A program made the translations under genes and the position numbers. Positions 60,628 to 64,000 of a stretch of DNA of 64,000 nucleotides are shown piece after piece. The notes below the pieces were generated by a model. It saw only the letters and a list, made by a program, of their open reading frames with translations. It was not told the origin of the DNA and did no database searches. Source of the stretch: Pseudomonas arsenicoxydans (GTDB lineage Bacteria > Pseudomonadota > Gammaproteobacteria > Pseudomonadales > Pseudomonadaceae); assembly GCF_006438915.1 (NCBI RefSeq), contig NZ_RCZE01000014.1:126471-190470 (forward strand). Direction: 5' to 3'. Position 1 is the first letter of the stretch. Every line of letters starts with the position of its first letter.

Positions 60628-61586
60628 ACCCAAATTAGCTGGCACTAATTGACCAGAGCTCACAAATTACTGACTCAAACGCGCAGCGTCACTTTGCAAG
60701 GGCCGGCATGATACCTATCCGGCACGCGAAACCGGCATGAGTTTTCACTACGATTAGAATTCTTTTCATTACGAATGGAATCAGCCAACCATAGCCAGCC
60801 ATGTCGCGAAAACCTTAAACGCCAGCATGGGCGCCGTTTGCGAAAGGTTTTATGTGATGTCGGGCCATTGCTAAAAGAATTTCTGCGGTGCGGCACTGAA
60901 CAGCCACACTCCGAAGCACACCTCCAGCTTGGCGACACTCTTGGCCTCGCTGTTGGTATGGCTCAAGCATCAAGCGGTCTTGGCGAAGCTACCGACCCCG
61001 GCACTGCGCAAAAAGCATTCGATACACCTGAATGTTTCCATAGATGTCACTATAAACTTTGGGTTTACACAGCTTATTGCAATTACCGCCTACCTAACCT
61101 TCGTTGGTCATTAGAAATTAAAACGGAATCATTAGAACTTAAAATATGCACACCACCCCAAGGACTTGGCACATAGCGACACCTGCATAACCATTGTCCT
61201 TCGAGGCGCACCTAGCCATGCTTTTCGGTGTGTTAACGTTTGGGGGACGGGTCAAAAAACTGGACCGCACTTCCCCCAAACTCACAGGACTTTTTCGGCC
61301 GAAGCGGCAGATCGCGAGAGGCGGAAAACGGCCAGAAGCAGCCGGTGGCTGGAGCAATGGCAAATGTGCACCTATGCTTGGATTGCCGGAAAACTGATCA
61401 AGGTGACTGTACTGCTCAAACAAGGGTGCGCAACATTCGTAACAGGTCATCCGAGCGATTCAATGCCAGTACCCCTCATGGATGACCAGAGCGCTAAGTG
61501 AGTGACAGCGCCCAGAGAAATGTCCCTGCGCCTTAGTTCCCCAGTTTGGATAGTCCATGCATTTGGCATCCTTCAAGGAGAACTCT
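60628..61586. other. Right, non-coding part of the island and junction with the backbone
   Basis: There are 959 bases with no convincing gene. ORFs at 60775-61176 (+) and 60675-60938 (-) have no family likeness or ribosome site. A/T-rich stretches at 60735-60780 and 61040-61145 fit the AT-rich 3' end of a GInt. A strong hairpin sits at 61238-61281. The last 300 bases resemble ordinary intergenic DNA leading to the promoter of the DUF1254 gene. Confidence 0.5.
61238..61281. repeat. Long imperfect hairpin
   Basis: GTTTGGGGGA (61238-61247) pairs with TCCCCCAAAC (61272-61281), and GGTC (61250-61253) with GACC (61263-61266), with a loop of nine bases. No T-run follows. It could be a mobile-element end, part of an attachment site, or a structured RNA. 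Confidence 0.7.
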
Positions 61587-63209
61587 ATGACGCAAACGCT
61601 CAAATCCATAGCCGTTTTGGCGGCCTCTATCGCGCTGACCTTGCCTGCAATGGCGGCGACGCAGACAGCCACCGAAATCCCCCCGGGACTCATTACCCCC
61701 GATCGCCTCGAAACCCGTATCGGCACACTGGAGTTCAAGGACGGCGCGCCAAGCGTAAAAACCACACAGGACGTCTACGACACCCTGGCGTTCACTCGCG
61801 GCATCGACGCGTTCATGAACAGTTTTTCGGGCGCATCGGCTTATGCGATTCGCGAGGGTTTCCACAGCATTGGGGCTGAAGATAATTCGGTGATCATCTT
61901 CTCTGAGTTGATGGACGCCCAATCGCTGTTTCTCACCGCCAACGCCGACACCATCTATACGCTCTCGATCCTCGATCTGACTAAAGGCCCCTTGGTGGTT
62001 GAGGTGCCACCCAAATCGCTCGGCACGCTCAATGACATGTGGTTCGGCTGGATTATCGATCTTGGCGCCCCTGGCCCTGATAGGGGTGAAGGCGGCAAAT
62101 ACCTGATCGTTCCGCCGGACTACAACGGTCCGCTTCCAGACAGTGGCTTCTTCGTAGGCCGAGCAAAAACCAATCATGTTCTGTATGCCGTCCGCGCGTT
62201 CATGGAAAACAATGATCCGAAACCCGCTGTCGACCTGATCAAGGACACACTGAAGATTTATCCCTACACGCCCGGCGGCTACGGTACCAGCATTGCCACG
62301 GCGCTCGCCGGCCAGGTCAGGCTGGAGCCCAATCCGCCGACACCACCGACAAAATTCGTGGAGGGCAGCGGCAAGTCTTTCAACACCATTCCCCCTAATG
62401 ACTTTGCCTATTACGAGATGCTCGACAAGCTTGTGCAGCTGGAACCTGCCACCTCGTTCGACCCGGAACTGCTGGGCCAACTGGCGGCCATTGGCATCGT
62501 CAAGGGCAAGCCCTTTGCGCCGGACGAGCGGATGAAGAAGATCCTCACCGAAGCGGCGGCCGTGGGCAATGCGGCGGGACGCTCACTGAACTTTCGGGGT
62601 GCTGAATATCCAGGCTGGGCCTACTACCCGAACTCGATGTGGGCCAGCATGCTATGGCAAGGTGGTTTCGACTTTGAGACACCACCGCCCATGATCACCA
62701 AGGAAGGCTTGTTCAAGCCATTCCCCCCTACCGGTGCGCGGACACTCGATTCGCGCACGGCCTTCTATTACGGTTACACCATGGATTCACCGGGCATGAT
62801 CATGCGCCTGCCCAATGTAGGCTCGCAGTACCTCATGGGTTTCACAGATGCGCAAAAGAATCCCTTTGATGGCGGCAAGACCTACAAGGTAACCCTGCCG
62901 CCGAACATTCCAGCGGCCAAATTCTGGTCGTTCACCGTCTACGACAACCAGACGCGGTCCATGCTCCAGACGCCGCAGCGCTACCCGCGCGCCGGCAGCC
63001 AGACCTACCCTTCGCCGGCAGCCGTCGAGAACGCGGACGGCTCCACGACCATCTACTTCGGTCCGACCAAGCCAGCCGACGCTAAGGCAGGCAACTGGAT
63101 CCAGACCACGCCGGACAAGGGCTGGTTCACGATCCTGCGCCTCTACAGTCCACTGGAGTCGTTCTTCACCAAAGCGTGGCGGCCGAGCGAGCTTGAGCTG
63201 GTTCGGTGA
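61587..63209 (+). CDS. Exported DUF1254/DUF1214 protein
   Basis: The product has 540 residues with a signal peptide (cleavage near A-M-A-A). DUF1254 (A-Y-A-I-R-E-G-F, L-T-A-N-A-D-T-I-Y) is followed by DUF1214 (P-A-A-K-F-W-S-F-T-V-Y-D, T-I-Y-F-G). It is a periplasmic paralogue of the lipoprotein at 15137. ATG 61587 follows AAGGAGAAC. It is followed by an outer-membrane transporter gene on the same strand, which suggests an operon. Confidence 0.88.
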   Translation: MTQTLKSIAVLAASIALTLPAMAATQTATEIPPGLITPDRLETRIGTLEFKDGAPSVKTTQDVYDTLAFTRGIDAFMNSFSGASAYAIREGFHSIGAEDNSVIIFSELMDAQSLFLTANADTIYTLSILDLTKGPLVVEVPPKSLGTLNDMWFGWIIDLGAPGPDRGEGGKYLIVPPDYNGPLPDSGFFVGRAKTNHVLYAVRAFMENNDPKPAVDLIKDTLKIYPYTPGGYGTSIATALAGQVRLEPNPPTPPTKFVEGSGKSFNTIPPNDFAYYEMLDKLVQLEPATSFDPELLGQLAAIGIVKGKPFAPDERMKKILTEAAAVGNAAGRSLNFRGAEYPGWAYYPNSMWASMLWQGGFDFETPPPMITKEGLFKPFPPTGARTLDSRTAFYYGYTMDSPGMIMRLPNVGSQYLMGFTDAQKNPFDGGKTYKVTLPPNIPAAKFWSFTVYDNQTRSMLQTPQRYPRAGSQTYPSPAAVENADGSTTIYFGPTKPADAKAGNWIQTTPDKGWFTILRLYSPLESFFTKAWRPSELELVR

Positions 63210-63217
63210 GACAACGT

Positions 63218-63254
63218 CACGGTCAGCACAACACTTTGGGTGGTGCTGACCGTG
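63218..63254 (+). terminator. Intercistronic hairpin
   Basis: A perfect 12-bp stem (CACGGTCAGCAC / GTGCTGACCGTG) has a 13-base loop and no T-run. It lies between the DUF1254 and transporter genes and may cause partial termination or protect mRNA. Confidence 0.55.
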
Positions 63255-63285
63255 TGATGCCTTCCGCCAAAAAGGAGAGAACCCT

Positions 63286-64000
63286 GTGCGAGTACAACGA
63301 CTGCTAACGCTGCTTTCGACCACGGTTATCGCTATGCAAAATGGCTTGGCATGGGCCGAGGATTCTGCGGAACTGGCCAAAAAGGCACTCAACCCGGTGG
63401 CCGCGATGTACAGCCTTCCGGTGCAGTACAACTGGGATCAGAAGATGGGGCCAACGGGTGAGGGCATGCACAGCGTCACGAATATCCAGCCTGTATTGCC
63501 CTTTCATTTGTCCGACGACTGGAACCTGATCTCACGCACCATACTCCCCGTTATCGACCAACACGGCCTGGCACCGGATGGCGCGGCGGATGCATCCGGC
63601 ATCGGCGATGTGACCCAGAGCTTTTTCTTCTCTCCGGTAAAACCCACCGACAGCGGCTGGATCCTTGGTGTCGGCCCGGCCCTGCTGATACCTACCGGCA
63701 GCGATAAGTTACTGAGCAGCAAACAATGGGGGCTGGGCCCCACGGCCGTCGCGCTCAAACAGTCAAACGGCTGGACTCGGGGCATTCTCGCTAACCATAT
63801 CTGGGGGTTGGAGGACAGCCCACCGGATGACAAAGAAAAGGTCAACCAGACCTTCCTGCAACCGTTTCTCTCGTACACCACCGCGACCTACACCACTTAC
63901 GGGGTGAACACCGAGTCGACCTATAACTGGCAATCCCGGGAGTGGTCGGTACCGGTCAACCTGACGGTCACCCAGCTGTTGAAAATCGGCGGTCAACCTC
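63286..64000 (+). CDS. Outer-membrane transporter-like protein, cut by window end
   Basis: The frame is open from GTG 63286 (AAAGGAGAGA upstream) to the end of the window, 238 codons, with no stop. A signal peptide (cleavage near A-W-A-E) is followed by a beta-barrel-like pattern (S-L-P-V-Q-Y-N-W-D, N-I-Q-P-V-L-P-F, G-V-G-P-A-L-L-I-P-T-G). It resembles the MetA-pathway/'neuromedin U' type outer-membrane proteins (PF13557). The 3' part is missing here. Confidence 0.8.
   Translation, partial: MRVQRLLTLLSTTVIAMQNGLAWAEDSAELAKKALNPVAAMYSLPVQYNWDQKMGPTGEGMHSVTNIQPVLPFHLSDDWNLISRTILPVIDQHGLAPDGAADASGIGDVTQSFFFSPVKPTDSGWILGVGPALLIPTGSDKLLSSKQWGLGPTAVALKQSNGWTRGILANHIWGLEDSPPDDKEKVNQTFLQPFLSYTTATYTTYGVNTESTYNWQSREWSVPVNLTVTQLLKIGGQP

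Larger units (their letters stand above)
51324..61150 (+). mobile_element. GInt-like genomic island (right limit approximate)
   Basis: The layout is a four-gene recombinase operon at the left, then cargo, then an AT-rich non-coding 3' end; this is the tripartite structure described for GInt elements (ginABCD operon, cargo, short AT-rich end). The cargo is a helicase/winged-helix/XRE group. Composition is lower in GC than the flanks. Exact ends are not fixed because I found no convincing flanking direct repeat. Confidence 0.7.

Noticed and set aside
51051..61167. CAAGGACTT at 51051 and 61159 as flanking direct repeats of the island
   Set aside because: A 9-base match over two regions of about 1 kb is expected by chance, and similarity does not extend beyond it.
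60775..61176. 133-codon ORF in the right end of the island
   Set aside because: No ribosome site, no recognisable fold, and composition typical of non-coding DNA.

Overview
The window reads as chromosome of a Pseudomonas of the P. fluorescens group. The reasons are a D-galactose 1-dehydrogenase that looks almost identical to the P. fluorescens enzyme as I remember it, the glcDEF set with a GlcG-like gene, REP/REPIN repeats of the fluorescent-pseudomonad type (cores GTGGCGAGGGAGCTTGC and GTGGGAGCGGGCTTGC), high GC, and a typical load of LysR, AraC, TetR and MocR regulators. All calls come from reading the sequence; no database search was run.

Layout. 1-4.1 kb: the end of a gene built of 13-residue repeats, the RcnA/RcnR nickel-cobalt efflux pair, galactose dehydrogenase and an AraC regulator. 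4.1-20.5 kb: mostly single genes, including a tyrosine phosphatase fused to an autotransporter barrel, a CHASE4-PAS-GGDEF-EAL protein, a glycine-rich secreted protein with a (ACC)22 tract, small lipoproteins, a secreted NUC1 nuclease, a DUF1254 lipoprotein, an SDR, a methyltransferase and a cytochrome c. At 19.3-19.5 kb a small non-coding mobile element has split a terminator and left a 9-bp duplication. 20.7-28.3 kb: amidase, RidA, a NmrA/carbonic anhydrase/SDR/NmrA run divergent from a LysR gene, and an M14-type deacylase.

28.4-34.3 kb is a polar amino-acid ABC uptake operon whose ATPase is fused to a PLP aminotransferase. 34.9-36.7 kb is an alpha/beta-hydrolase fused to a metacaspase-type caspase domain. 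36.8-41.0 kb is glycolate oxidase (glcDEF plus a GlcG-like gene). 41-45.5 kb carries an SMR exporter, an AhpD-like protein, an azoreductase, a MocR regulator and a LOG protein. 45.4-49.0 kb is a four-gene operon (UDP-uronate 4-epimerase, GT2, LAB_N membrane protein, ArnT-like GT) that fits transfer of a uronic acid to LPS through a polyprenyl-phosphate carrier. 49.2-50.6 kb is a VanX-like dipeptidase fused to an L,D-transpeptidase.

51.3 kb to roughly 61 kb is a genomic island. It starts with four overlapping genes (three tyrosine recombinases and an HTH/coiled-coil protein) that match the ginABCD module of GInt elements. The cargo is a compact divergent set: a winged-helix-like protein, an SF2 helicase overlapping it, and an XRE regulator. 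I regard this as the best candidate for an undescribed, possibly anti-phage, system. After a 0.9-kb stretch with no convincing gene, the backbone resumes with a second DUF1254 gene and an outer-membrane transporter cut by the window end.
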